The notes under the pieces are model-generated. The model saw only the letters and a program-made list of their open reading frames with translations, was not told the origin of the DNA and ran no database searches. Both the position numbers and the translations under genes were made by a program. From the NCBI RefSeq assembly GCF_022539315.1, contig NC_066313.1, forward strand, positions 8,373,764-8,437,763: 64,000 nt of DNA, in the 5' to 3' direction. Of the stretch, positions 1 through 11,000 are shown piece by piece. Each line of letters begins with the position of its first letter. Positions within the stretch are counted from its first letter, which is position 1. The DNA is from Serinus canaria. Its lineage: Eukaryota; Chordata; Aves; Passeriformes; Fringillidae.

Positions 1-1150
1 AAAGAACTCAGAGGAACAAGAATGATAGTTGCCTTCAAGAGATGGCCACCCGGGAGCTTCTGACCTTCCCCAGCTGCAGTGCAAGAGAATGGGAAGGAAA
101 CTCCCACTTGTAAAACAGAAAATAAAAAGTTGGAGCATGACTTTGTGCTAAGTTACTTTGGAAAATGCAGAAAATAATCTCCTGAGTGTTTTACTGTGCA
201 GCTTCTGCTCCAAAATGTCATCTTACCAGTTACTACATAACTAAAGTATTTTTTGCCCAGAGAACAAAGAATTTTTCTGTGCTTATAGAATTTGTTAGTT
301 CCAGCATTTAAGAATATAATAATTTTAGTTCAGCTTTGAATTTTTAATGTAGTCCTCTTCTACTTGAAAGCTCTACATGCTGACTATGCTGTGGAAACAC
401 ACAGTTTGTTAGCAGCTAATGCTCCTCATCCAAAAATACCTCGGTGTTATCTCTCTGGTGTTCTCATGATTTTTTCTGGAAGAGAAGAATGGACACAATG
501 AATGTTTTCTTTCCTATCTTAACTCATTGAAATGATTATAGGATTGGCTGAGGACAGGAAAGTTCCTTGTAAAGATGTGGGATTTTTTTTTCCATTAGGC
601 TATCCATATCTGAAGCCCAGGTAAGGACTCAAGGAGTATTCTCAAGGAGAATAAAAATATTTCCCTTCTCCACAGTTGTCTCCTAAGTATGTTGCAAAAG
701 TGATGTGGTGCTTGCTTTAGTGAGGGGAGTCTTGAAAGCCAGGAAAGCAGGTAAGTCAGATTCTAAGAATTTTAAAGGAAAGTGAAAGGAATGGCCCCAA
801 AATGCCTTCCATCTGCTCTTACCCAGCAGTGATGGAGATGTAGCTTCCCATGCCTGGGTACACAGTGGAGCCCAGGGTGGGGAGAGTCTGCCAGAGAATT
901 CTCATAATCAGGCATTGTCCCCAAGCACAGCAAGCAAAGCTGTGAGAACACATGCAAAATAGTCTCTGAGAGGATGAAAAAGAATGTTTTACTTGGCCAA
1001 GACATGTGGAGGACAGAAAAGAGACAAAAGGGACTAAGCAGGGTGTTTCACCAACAATGCTTTAGCTGCCTAGTGCAGGGGCTAGGACAGAGTTGTCATT
1101 ATTCAGCTTCCCAAAGGAATTCAGTTCAGTGTCAATGGGACAGAATGGTG
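1..1150. other. Unannotated AT-rich DNA
   Basis: I see no recognisable gene, RNA or transposon here. Open frames on both strands are short (77 codons or fewer), lack any protein-family signature and overlap one another as expected by chance. Ordinary intergenic or intronic DNA is the best description. Confidence 0.6.
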
Positions 1151-1183
1151 TATATAATATAATATAATATATAAATATAATAA
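1151..1183. repeat. (TATAA)n microsatellite, imperfect
   Basis: About 33 bp made only of A and T with a 5-bp TATAA/AATAT period, ending in a slightly degenerate ATAAATATAATAA. This is a simple-sequence repeat. No promoter function is inferred from its TATA content. Confidence 0.75.
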
Positions 1184-1610
1184 GGTCTACCAGTAACATT
1201 TTTTTAATTATTGTCATAAAAAAAGGGAACAATTGCAACAATTCCTATCAACTGATAAAAGAATGAATTGTTACCTGGGTTTTTGCCTGTTCTGGGGAGG
1301 GTGGAATGGCTGAGTGTGTCTGGTTTGACCCACTCTTTAGTAACTGTGGTCCCTTTAAATGTCAAAATGTAAAACTTGAAGTATCCTACAAATGTTAGCC
1401 CTAAACTACAGCAGGGATGAAAGGCACTTTAATTGCAGCCAAAATATGTGAGTTGACCTTTGCACTTTCAGAGAAGCTGCCTTTGCTCACCTATTGGGCA
1501 GGGAGGAGGGAAAACCACCAGAAAGGGGAGATGCTTTGTAAGGTGGGAGTGTGCTGCAGGGCTGGTCATTCACATTAAGTTTTTCATCTGCTGGCAAAGC
1601 TGGAGGGTGT
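1184..1610. other. Unannotated spacer before the CR1 copy
   Basis: Unique-looking AT-rich sequence up to the CR1 tail. Nothing codes recognisably. Confidence 0.5.
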
Positions 1611-2106
1611 TTCACAGAATCACAGAGTGGTTTAGGTTAGAAGGGACCTTAAAGAATTGTCTTGTTTGAACCCACCTGCCATGGGCAGAGGCATCTCCAC
1701 TATCCCAGGTTGCTCAGAGCCCCATCCAACCTGGCCTGGAGCAGGGATGGGGCAGACACAGCTTCTCTGGGCAGCCTGTGCCAGTGCCTCACCACCCTCA
1801 CAGGGAACAATTTCTTCCTAATACCTAATCTTACCCTGCTCTCTCTCAGTGTGAAGCCATTCTCCCTTGTCCTCGCACTCCAGGCCATTGTAAATCATCT
1901 CTCCCCATCATTCTTGTAGCTCCTCTCACATACTGGAAGACCACAGTTAGGTCACCCCAAAACCTTCTCTTTTCCAGGCTGAACACCCCCACCTCTCTCA
2001 GTCTTTCCTCAAAGGAAAGCTGTTCCAGCCCTGTGTTCACCCTGTGGCCTCCTCTGTACTCACTCAATCAGGTCCATGTCCTTCCTGTGCTGGGGACCCC
2101 AGGGCT
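1611..2106 (-). mobile_element. CR1 LINE 3' fragment, 5'-truncated
   Basis: The plus strand begins with TTCACAGAATCACAGAGTGG followed by a TTTAGGTTAGAAGGGACCTT-like segment. This is the reverse complement of the CR1 3' end, so the element lies on the minus strand with its tail at 1611. The next landmarks of CR1 follow in order: the 'ccatgggcagaggcatctccac' zone, 'ctgggcagcctgtgccagtgcctcaccaccctcac', 'atttcttcctaatacctaat', 'ttctcttttccaggctgaacacccccacctctctcag' and 'caggtccatgtccttcctgtgctggggacccc'. On the minus strand, 1846-2067 is still open and reads like the ORF2 C-terminal part (GLEQLSFEERLREVG followed by SLEKRR). About 0.5 kb of a roughly 4.5-kb element remains, the usual CR1 5' truncation from incomplete target-primed reverse transcription. 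Divergence from the remembered CR1 consensus looks substantial, so the copy is old and immobile. Confidence 0.93.
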
Positions 2107-2887
2107 ATCAATTCCTCTGATACCAGTATATATCAGAAAGAAATATTTATTTTGAAATCATTAAAAACAGTTCTTCCATGTAAAAACATGTACATTCATA
2201 TTCAACTGAACTTCCTTTGGATAAAGTACTGGGATCTAACTAAATTTATAGTCTGGATAAAATTAAATTTTAATAAATGTAAAAGAATAATATTCACAGA
2301 ATACTATATTTAAAGCCATTTGTTCAGCTGTATGGACTAAAATGATTTTAAAAATACACTGTTCTAATTAATGATTGCTCACTAATAATATCTTGAGCTT
2401 TTCTCAAACCACTGGTCAGTGAAAAAGCCAATTCAGCAATATTGAACAAGGATTATCCCAGGGTGTACTGTAAATTGCATTAAGATATCAGAAAGAGTTC
2501 ACCCAAGCAGCAAAGGTTGCTGCATCCTTGACTGTAATCAGTAGAAAGGAAGCAGAAGCTAAGATTATATTTGAATTTAGTCAGACTGCAGCAGGAAAAA
2601 TCCTGTTAGTCATGCATTGATTTGGAATATTCAAGTGCAGCCTGTGTTGGTTTGGTGGAGAAGTAATCCTGATTTAAACGTTAAGCTTCTGAGGGCTAGC
2701 TTAATTTAAAGAAGATAAACCTTGGGATTGTAGAAGGTATTTACTACAAAGAACATGCACTGTATTTGAGATACTGCTTAGCAGTTTAAAGAGCCTGAGG
2801 AATTGGAAGTTCTGAAGGCCATGGAAGTTCTGGAGTTCAGTAACACTGTTTTACATATTCTGCTTGTAGATATGTGAAAATGAAGAA
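2107..2887. other. Unannotated spacer between two CR1 fragments
   Basis: AT-rich DNA with no recognisable gene or repeat. It separates two minus-strand CR1 pieces. Confidence 0.5.
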
Positions 2888-3190
2888 TGGCTGTTCCACT
2901 AGACTGGGTATTAGGCTGGTCTCTCTCCAGTCCATCCATCTCTGTCTCATACTGGGGAGTCCAGAGCAGGACCCAGCACTGCTGGTGTGCCCTTCCAGTG
3001 GTTTCTCACCTCTGGGCAAAGGGCAGGGTCACTTTGCTCTGTCTGCTGCCAGCCTCTCCTAATGCAGCCCAGGATGCCATTGTCCTTCTTTTCAGCAAAG
3101 GCTCATTGCTGGCTTGTGTTCAGCTTGTCTGCCAGGACAACCAGGTCCATCTCTGCAAAGCTGAAAAAAGTATATTTGTAGAAAGGTCAA
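2888..3190 (-). mobile_element. CR1 LINE internal fragment (second copy)
   Basis: Minus-strand CR1, recognised from CR1 landmarks in reverse-complement order: 'ccatctctgtctcatactggggagtccagagcagg', a gap-rich stretch with 'gggcagggtcact', then 'aatgcagcccaggatgccattg', 'gctcattgctggc', 'gttcagcttgt' and 'ccaggacaaccaggtccatctctgcaaagctg'. This lies further from the CR1 3' end than most of the 1611-2106 piece. It overlaps that piece by the ~40-bp 'gtccatgtcc...ggggacccc' segment, so the two are better read as separate insertions (or a rearranged one) than one element split by an insertion. No 3' tail octamers are present. The limits are approximate, particularly at 2888, where 'ttccactagactggg' may itself be CR1 joined by an internal deletion. 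Confidence 0.82.
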
Positions 3191-3365
3191 GCAGATCAGG
3201 TTTTTTTATATATTATTGGAGGTCCATGGGATTCATGGTTAATAAATATGTCATTATATCGTGATGAAGTCTGTGATTGGCTTGAAACCACTGTTTCCTT
3301 TGATGAGAAGTGAAAATCATCTTGATTTGGTTCACTTAGGTTTAAGTAGAATCACATAGAAGAAA

Positions 3366-3420
3366 TAATACTAATACTAATACTAATACTAATACTAATA
3401 CTAATAATAATAATAATAAT
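3366..3420. repeat. Compound microsatellite (ACTAAT)n-(AAT)n
   Basis: The hexamer ACTAAT repeats about six times and changes without a break into pure AAT/TAA triplets (about five units) to 3420. The hexamer is two AAT units with one A-to-C change, so the array looks like an AAT repeat in which an interrupted unit was amplified. Length polymorphism is likely. Confidence 0.9.
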
Positions 3421-3941
3421 CCTGTAATTTATTAAAAAATCGGCTTTTGATTTGCACTAAAAAGATCATGCCATCTGATATTTTCCTGGTGTCATTACCA
3501 GGAGAATGGAATAAAAATGTAGTCCTATTTTTCTATACAGACAATATTCAGTGGACCATGAGAAGCTGCTGAAAAATTAAAAGAATATTTAGGAAGTTAA
3601 CAACTTTTGAAGGGATACAAAAAAGACTAAATTCTGTAAACTGAATTTTTTATTTTTTTCTGTAAAACTGAAATTTCATTTATGTCCATCAAGACCTTTT
3701 CTATTTTTAGTTTGGTAGGATTATTTTGTTTCTCTCTTACATTAGAGCAAATGGTTGAGCACAGTGATACTGACCTTTTTATTCCTACTGAATTTGAAAT
3801 GCACACTCCCTTTTCAAAGAAAAAAAGAGATGAAAATGAGGAATTATCTTTTCAAATAGGGAGGATCATCCCTTAGCTGAGGGAGTGCTTCAAATTCCAT
3901 ATTCCAAATTTTCTTACAGATTAAGGATGGAGACAACTGAA

Positions 3942-3957
3942 TTTTTTTTTTTTTTTT
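3942..3957 (+). repeat. Poly(T) tract, 16 T
   Basis: Uninterrupted run of 16 T. No retroposon body is recognised on either side, so it is classed as a mononucleotide repeat. Confidence 0.9.
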
Positions 3958-5863
3958 GGAAATCCTCTTTTCTGTTATACCACTTGTCCTTGCAATACAG
4001 TAAAAAATACTCAATACATACAAAAATACAGATACAATATCTAGATGCTGAGATGGCATCAGTGTGCTCTTTTTTAATAGAAAGAAATGGACAGAAAGGA
4101 GTTAAAGATTTTTTACTTCTGCTTATATGGTTTCATATTTCATAATCTGGTCCAGCAGATTTAATGAAATTCAGAATGCTGACTACATAACCTAGAGAAA
4201 CCCTGCTGGGACATTAAAAGGAACAATAGCAAACAGAAACATAAAGTCTCCTTCAGATTCTAAGTACAACACACCCATCACTTTCCATTTGCTTCTGTTC
4301 TCAAAGAACACAGGGAAAACACTGCACAATAATGTAAGATATTCATTATTAGCAAGCTATCTAATTCTAGCACCCACTTAAAATGCATTTATACACAACA
4401 GTTTGCATCATTCTACCTTGTCCCGCTAGGCTGTCAAAATAAAAGGAAAAAAGGATTAATTAAAAATATTTAGTATATTTTAAATCCATAATTTCATTTG
4501 ACTTGTGGGAAGTTCTTGCATAGACTCAATATTTTTTGAAGGTAGGGAACTTGAGCAGAGAAACAAAGACATCTATTTTTGATCCGGGGAACACACAGAC
4601 CATTCTTTGACACTTGAGACACCAGATTGTGTTTATTCTAAGATTAGTGGGCATCCCAAATATAAAGGCAGTTTTACCTCTTACATTTTCTGTGGAGATC
4701 TTTTAAAACTCATTCCTAAATGCAGAAAATAATTAAATCAACATCGAAATAATTATTCAAGCTGGTGCCTGAGTATTGTAGCCCAAATTTGAAGACACTG
4801 CCTTGAACATATCATGGTCACCCAAATGAAAATTAGATGTAGTATACAGAAAATATTTAAGACTACAAAATCACAAAGTTTCCATTATAAAAGTTTGATA
4901 GAAACATTGTAATCCTTTCTGTGCTGTCAAAAATGAGAGAGAAGAGGTAAAAACCTCAATTTTTTTTGTACTTTCCATTCAGCACTCCCTTTAGTCACCT
5001 CACTCCTCACCTTGTTTTCTTTGTTCTTATCCTCTGTTCTGCTGTTATTATTAGCTCCTCTTTTTAAAAAATGCCCTAAATCACCATCTTTTCTTGCCTT
5101 TCCTTTTCTTTTCATGTTACTTCTGGGTCTCTGGTTTGATTTATAGATTCCGTGCTGAATTTTGGAGTCAACTTTCTGTTTCAAACTCCCAGATGGAAAT
5201 TATAGCAGTTGCTTTGTGTAAAACCCTGAAGACTTTCACCTGAGATTTCCTTTCTGCTCCCTGGCCAGAGGGGCAGCTGAAGCAGCTGATGGCTCTGCAT
5301 CAGGGTCATGCTGGAGACATTACAGAGCAGGGGGAAAATCCGTCCTGGTGCCAGGACCACTCAGATTTCCAAAATCTCCATTTGAAATTCTTCCTCAAGT
5401 AGCCTAAGACCATTATTGACCATCCAATAAAGCTCTTGATTAGGGATTGCAGAGAAGGTGGGAAAATTTGAAATACTGCTGTGTAGATGTCTATATAGGA
5501 GAAAACAATGCTTCCCCTTTGTCCTTCAAAATTCAAGGTCTGGGAAAAAATTTTGTCTGTGCTATTTCCTTCCTGTTGGTCTTTTATTTTCAAAATGTGC
5601 TATTTATATTCTATTAAGATGTTGGTGAAAGAGTCTAGAATATGAAATAGAGAATAGCTTCATTATTTCAGATAAAGCTGTAGAAGTAAACATGTATTTG
5701 TATCATTATTCTGTATGCCAAGGCTCAGTAGCTATTGCTAATTTGTTTTGAGGCATTGAATGAAACTGAGTTGTTGCTCCAGAAAGAAGGAATTAATCAT
5801 AATCAATCATATTCATTGTGTGCATTAAATAGTCCAGAAAACTTCCTCACTACCATTTTGTGT

Positions 5864-5876
5864 AAAAAAAAAAAAA
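5864..5876 (+). repeat. Poly(A) tract, 13 A
   Basis: Uninterrupted run of 13 A followed by A-rich 'tccaaaaccaaaaaatcc'. No upstream retroposon or processed-gene body is recognised. Confidence 0.85.
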
Positions 5877-7491
5877 TCCAAAACCAAAAAATCCATCCTT
5901 TAAGGATATTTAAGGAAAGGAGAACCAATACTTACAGAAATATATGTTTGACATGTTTATGGAGAAAATAAAACAAGCTAGAAATGGCATCCAGATACAA
6001 AGTTTCCAAGCTAAGCCTTAGGTCATACAATTGTTAACTGCTCATTGGTCTTCCAAAAAAGAAATTTAACACAAAGCACACTACATGAGAAGAAGAGTTC
6101 TAGTTAATTATGAAGACCTTGCTAAGGTGATGCAATCTTGGTGCAGTAACTAAAACCTACTTTCACATGGCAAGCAGGACAATTGTGTCAGAAAATATTA
6201 AGCTAGTCTCTTATACTTTTACATTTCATTCACCAGGTTAATTTGTAAAAGTTCATCTTTTTGGTTGTGACATACTAATTGCTAAATAGGTTTTAACATT
6301 CTTTTATCATCTTTCTCAAACTGAAAGCAATATATCTGCAATGCTTGAGATAACTGAGCTTGAACCATTTGATCTCATCCTCCCCCTAAAAGCAAAGCTC
6401 AGGTGGAGCTGGTCCTTACCCTGTAAATGCATTTTCTTGCCAGGAGGGGCAGAAGTGAAGCAACATATGAGGGGTGAAGATATTCTGGGGGTTAGGGCAG
6501 CAGGAGAGATTGGAATCCCAAGGTAACATGATGTTACAGATGCAGCTCTGCCTCACTTTCTTTTTCTCTCCAAAAAGTGGAGGAAGAAAACTGGGCAGGA
6601 AGAAAACTTCCCTTCAGCAGGGAAGTGCATAACACCTTAAAGGCAAAGGTTCATTCTGGAAACCTAATGAGAGGGGAATCAATTGTAGTCCATAACAGCT
6701 TTTCACAAGTAGCTCTTTCATCCATGAATAATAATATTGAACTCGATGAACACACTGGTGACTGGTTTCTCCAAGACAGCCAAATGCTATTTTCCTTTTC
6801 TGCTTTGCCATTTCTGGTCAAGATAGTGCATCATGTTGTTAAAGATCACAACTAAAATGTTGTAGAAACAATTGATAATGGTGGGCCAAGCCTCTGAATA
6901 TGAAATAAATAAGTGCTTATGTATTTATAACCTACTACAGCTCTTCTTCATCTGCACAGGTCCTGATGTTATTGCATTACTTTCATGCCTTTCCAGCATA
7001 GAAACAGTTAACTCTCCTGACCAGGAAATGTGTTGCCTCATATTTCTAAGCTCCTTCAGCAATCCCAGTACTTATTTAAGGAGGGCTGATTTTTATCTAT
7101 GGCTTGGATTGCTTCCTTAAGAAGCACATTCTCTCTCTCTAAGCCAAAAATTATATGACTGAATAGCGATGCTTCTGCTGTCCCAGCATTCTCTGGGTCC
7201 TAAATCGGAGCATGACACGAGTGTGACTGGCAAAGCCACTGAAACTGCAGTTATGAAAGTACATTTTTCAAGAATGTACACTGGCCTGCAATTTGTATTG
7301 TCATACTTCTCTATATTAGCATTGATTTTAAGTTACAGTTATTTCTTTTATTGCAGCTTTCACAGGGAAATCATGTAGCAGCTGCTAATATGTTATCTGT
7401 CTCTGGGATGCCTGGGCAGCTGAACCTAATATTAGTATTTCACTGACCTTATAAATTTTACCTTTCAGTTTATTTATGTTTTGCAATGGAT

Positions 7492-7523
7492 TTCTCCCCA
7501 CCTTCCTCCCCCCCCGCCCCCCA
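7492..7523 (+). repeat. C-rich polypyrimidine tract ending in CAG
   Basis: Nearly pure C/T (one A, one G) with runs of eight and six C, closing with CAG. The pattern resembles a 3' splice-site polypyrimidine tract. The following sequence (AAAAACAATTTAAGC) shows no open frame worth calling, so it is treated as low-complexity DNA. Confidence 0.7.
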
Positions 7524-8049
7524 GAAAAACAATTTAAGCTCTAAATCTTGTTTGTTGTGTTAGAGGACAAATAACCTCTAATGAAACTCTGATGGGACTG
7601 TCCCTTTCAATTACAAAGACAAAGGAATCAATGAGACTCATTTCACAGATTGAATAAGGTTGGTATTATTTAACATTACAATGAGGAACAATAATTGCTG
7701 ATAAATTATCACCAAAATCCTATTGGATTATGCATTATTTTACTCATAGGAGTGTGAAGTATTTATTAAATGGTGTAGGAAGATGAAAAACATGATGTTT
7801 TTTCAACTCTACCTCAACTCTCAAACCATACTATGGGCATGTAAAGCATGTTTTTGCTTCTACTTATTTGAGCAAAGAAAAATTAAATAATGTATTTTCT
7901 AATTTTCTATACATGCGTTAAGGTGGACCATCAGCAGTATTTAATTGTTCAGTTCAGAAATGCAAAGGAAAGGAAACATGTAATTAAGAGACAAGTAATA
8001 AGATAAATTTCAGGTCCTGAAAAACAAAATCTCCCACTTTGTAGATTTC

Positions 8050-8082
8050 ATTTTTCATTGCCTTCATAAGGCAATGAAAAAT
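8050..8082. repeat. Perfect 15-bp inverted repeat, 3-nt loop
   Basis: The left arm ATTTTTCATTGCCTT (8050-8064), loop CAT (8065-8067) and right arm AAGGCAATGAAAAAT (8068-8082) pair without mismatch. The flanking bases (c on both sides) do not pair. The stem is too short for a typical Drosha substrate on its own. It could form a cruciform or a short RNA hairpin, or be a record of a templated replication error. Confidence 0.92.
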
Positions 8083-11000
8083 CAGTTCAGTTATGTATCT
8101 TAATTTTAACTTTACACAAAGATATATGAAATTAGTTCACATTTCTCCTCTGGCATTGCAAGTACTGTCAGATCTTTGGTAAGAAAGAATTAATAAATGT
8201 CCATTCACATTAGTCCTGGAAAAAAAATTTCCACAGATCCATGGTGGATCCCAGCAGTACCTTTCAGCAGCAAATGTGTTAATTTCTTAGGGATCCATTT
8301 ATGCTCTCCCATTTTATTCCCCCTCTTAGACCCCTTATGTGCCCTACAGCTCCTCCTGGTACTCCTTGCCTTATCAAGTGATCCCACTTTACAAAGGAGT
8401 AAAGAGGGCTCAGTGCCCAGCCTGGCCTCTGGGAAATGCTCATTTATAGCTTGGTCACCCAGGAGAGCTGTGCCAAGAGGAGTCTGCAGTGCTGCTCAGG
8501 TGAGCATTGCTGGATCTTTAGCCAGAGGAAGAAGATATTACTCCAGTATCCTGCTCAGTTCCTGGGGGAAGATTCCCTGTTTCTGCCTCTGAGCTGGCTG
8601 TTCTATTTCCCTGGGTATTTTCCTTGACTGTGCAAACCTCAGAGGCTGTAGAGAATCAGCCTCATTGCTGACTTCTGTGCCAGGAGTACCTCCCATACTC
8701 ACCATGCAACATCTACAGCTATTTTGTGACATCCTGGCTCTTTTACACCAGGAATGGGATAACACTCCACAGATAAAATCTCTCCTACAATGCAGCACAG
8801 GGGGTGTTTCCTGTTGAATCTGAGTCAGGCTGGGCAGCATAAAGGAAATGCTCTGACCAATATAGTCCCATTGAAATATTCATTTGGACAAATTAGTAGA
8901 TATCATTTTCTTCTATGAAATTCATCCCAGTGAGATTACCCAAACTTTAAAAACAAAAACTAGCTACCTTTTCACCTGACAAATATTTTCAAAGCAGTCT
9001 ATTATGTTGAGAGACATTATTTATTTTCTCTTCCCACTAGGACAAAAAAATAGAAAGCTAAATGTGCAATCACATGTTTCCAAGGGATAAAATTCTGCCT
9101 TTGACTGACATTGTGTTGTATTTATAATGTTGGGAAATAGTATTTTAAAGTTTTCTGCCACCTGCTTTAAAGACTGCATTTCCTTTTTTAATATTCCTTG
9201 TGTAGTGGTGACAGTACAGCAAACTGTCAGTCACAATGAGCTCATGCACATCCTGCTGTCAGGATGAGTGTGGAGCACTGTGGAGATCTAATGGAGCAAG
9301 GGAATGGAAATCAGAAGGCAAAGTCATCCCTGTGTGACTTTGAAAAGTCACTTAGCCCTTTTGAGCAGGAGTTGTCACAAGTGGACTTGTTCCCCTTCTC
9401 TGTGACCAGGAAAAGATGTGTGCATGTTAATCAACACTTCCACCTTTTCCACTTCTGTTTTGAGCTGAAATTCCCATCAGCTCCTAGCCCGTTTTAACAA
9501 CATTGGAGTTTTAAACCCTTATTTAATTCTTATTTAAGAGAAGCATTTTCAACTCTCTTATATAGAGGAAGCTTTCAGAGGAATGCTTAAAATGTTTATG
9601 AGAATACATTTTAAAGTCATCATCAGGATACCAGAAAACAACTAGCACACAAAATCTGAACTGTATTTTTATTTATTCTGGAGGTTTTGTTATTTAGAGC
9701 TATTTTTTGTGGAATAATTATAATCAGTTACATTTCTTTTGGATGACAAGCAAATGCATATTAGAAAAATTGTAGAATTGTTTCATAAGAAGCATAAAAA
9801 AGCTTGGGTTCTGCATACAGTAAAAAAATTTTTAAAATTCAGAAGTCTCTGAAAAGAAAAACTTAAGTCTCTCACTTAAAGGAGAATAAGCTTAAGAAAG
9901 GTTAATTGTACTGTTCTGACTCCAGGCCATCTATCATCACACTGACAGAACTTTTTCTTCTTTAGAAGGGAACAGTGATAAGGCATAGCAGTGATGATAT
10001 AAATTGAATAGTCACTTTTTATGAAGATGTGTGCACTTGCAAAAATTATGCATTGGGATTCCCAAGTTGTGATAACTTAGGAAGCTGTGATGAGAAAAAA
10101 TGGTGAGAAAGGATTTCAATTGTTTAAGTATATTTCAATAAAGTGAAATGCAGAACCAATTGTATTTAATAACCACCTTTCAAAATTATTTCTCTTTAGT
10201 GAGGTATTTTGGCAGGTGTTCTTTCCTTTTCATTTTTGAATTTTTACCTTAATTTTTTGGACAGATTAGATTAATAAAGATTGCAAAAGAAAAGTCAAAG
10301 CACCTAGGTCATTGAATCTACAATTAACTCTGTAGATTTCCTGGAAGAATAAAAAAGATTGTTGTAAAATATTACACATTACCTGCTTCAAGAAAATTAT
10401 TGTTAGATCTAGGATTAGTACTTCAACACATTTATTTTGCTGAAGGTATAACACTTTAAATCAAAAAGTATTTTCTGATCATATGTTAGCAGGTACAGTA
10501 AGGGGAGAAATCAAATCTATTGACATGCCTTTAGCATCTCAAAATTTAGTACCTGTGAGAGATATTTATCCTCTAATAATGCAACCAAATGTGATCCAAA
10601 AAATGAAAAGTGAATTTTCTACTGGGAAATGTTCTTCATTGTTGAAGAAATCTTCTATGATGTGCTTTAACTTCAGTCATTCTGTGTTTGTAGAGTCAGT
10701 GGTAGGAGTCATGGGCAGAATGCCTATCCCAAAGTCTGGATAACCAATATAATTTGGAATCCACAATTACAAGTGCAAACCAAACAGCATAGTAGAAAAC
10801 CATAAACATGCAAGAGCTAAATGATGGCTCTGCTCTTTCTGAGTGCCAGCTGCCTCTTCTCCCACATCCTTGGAAGGTACAGAGGTAAGGCATGGCCAGG
10901 GAGCCATCACATCCATTATTCATCTGCACTTCTACCAAATGAATGCAAACAGCAGAGTCCTTCTACTCATATTAAAATCACTTCAAGTATTTACCACACA

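Larger units (their letters stand above)
3421..7491. other. Unannotated AT-rich DNA with T16 and A13 tracts
   Basis: About 4 kb without a recognisable gene. It holds a 16-T run at 3942-3957 and a 13-A run at 5864-5876. Open frames (for example 5306-5593 minus and 6577-6855 plus, both under 100 codons) show no family signature, no signal peptide plus donor combination and no homology I recognise. Confidence 0.55.

Noticed and set aside
1662..1919. Plus-strand open frames inside 1.6-2.3 kb
   Set aside because: They are antisense readings of a minus-strand CR1 fragment, not host genes.
8197..8592. 131-codon plus-strand frame with Leu-rich stretch
   Set aside because: No Kozak or donor support, no family resemblance, and a competing minus frame in the same GC-raised pocket. 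Likely chance.
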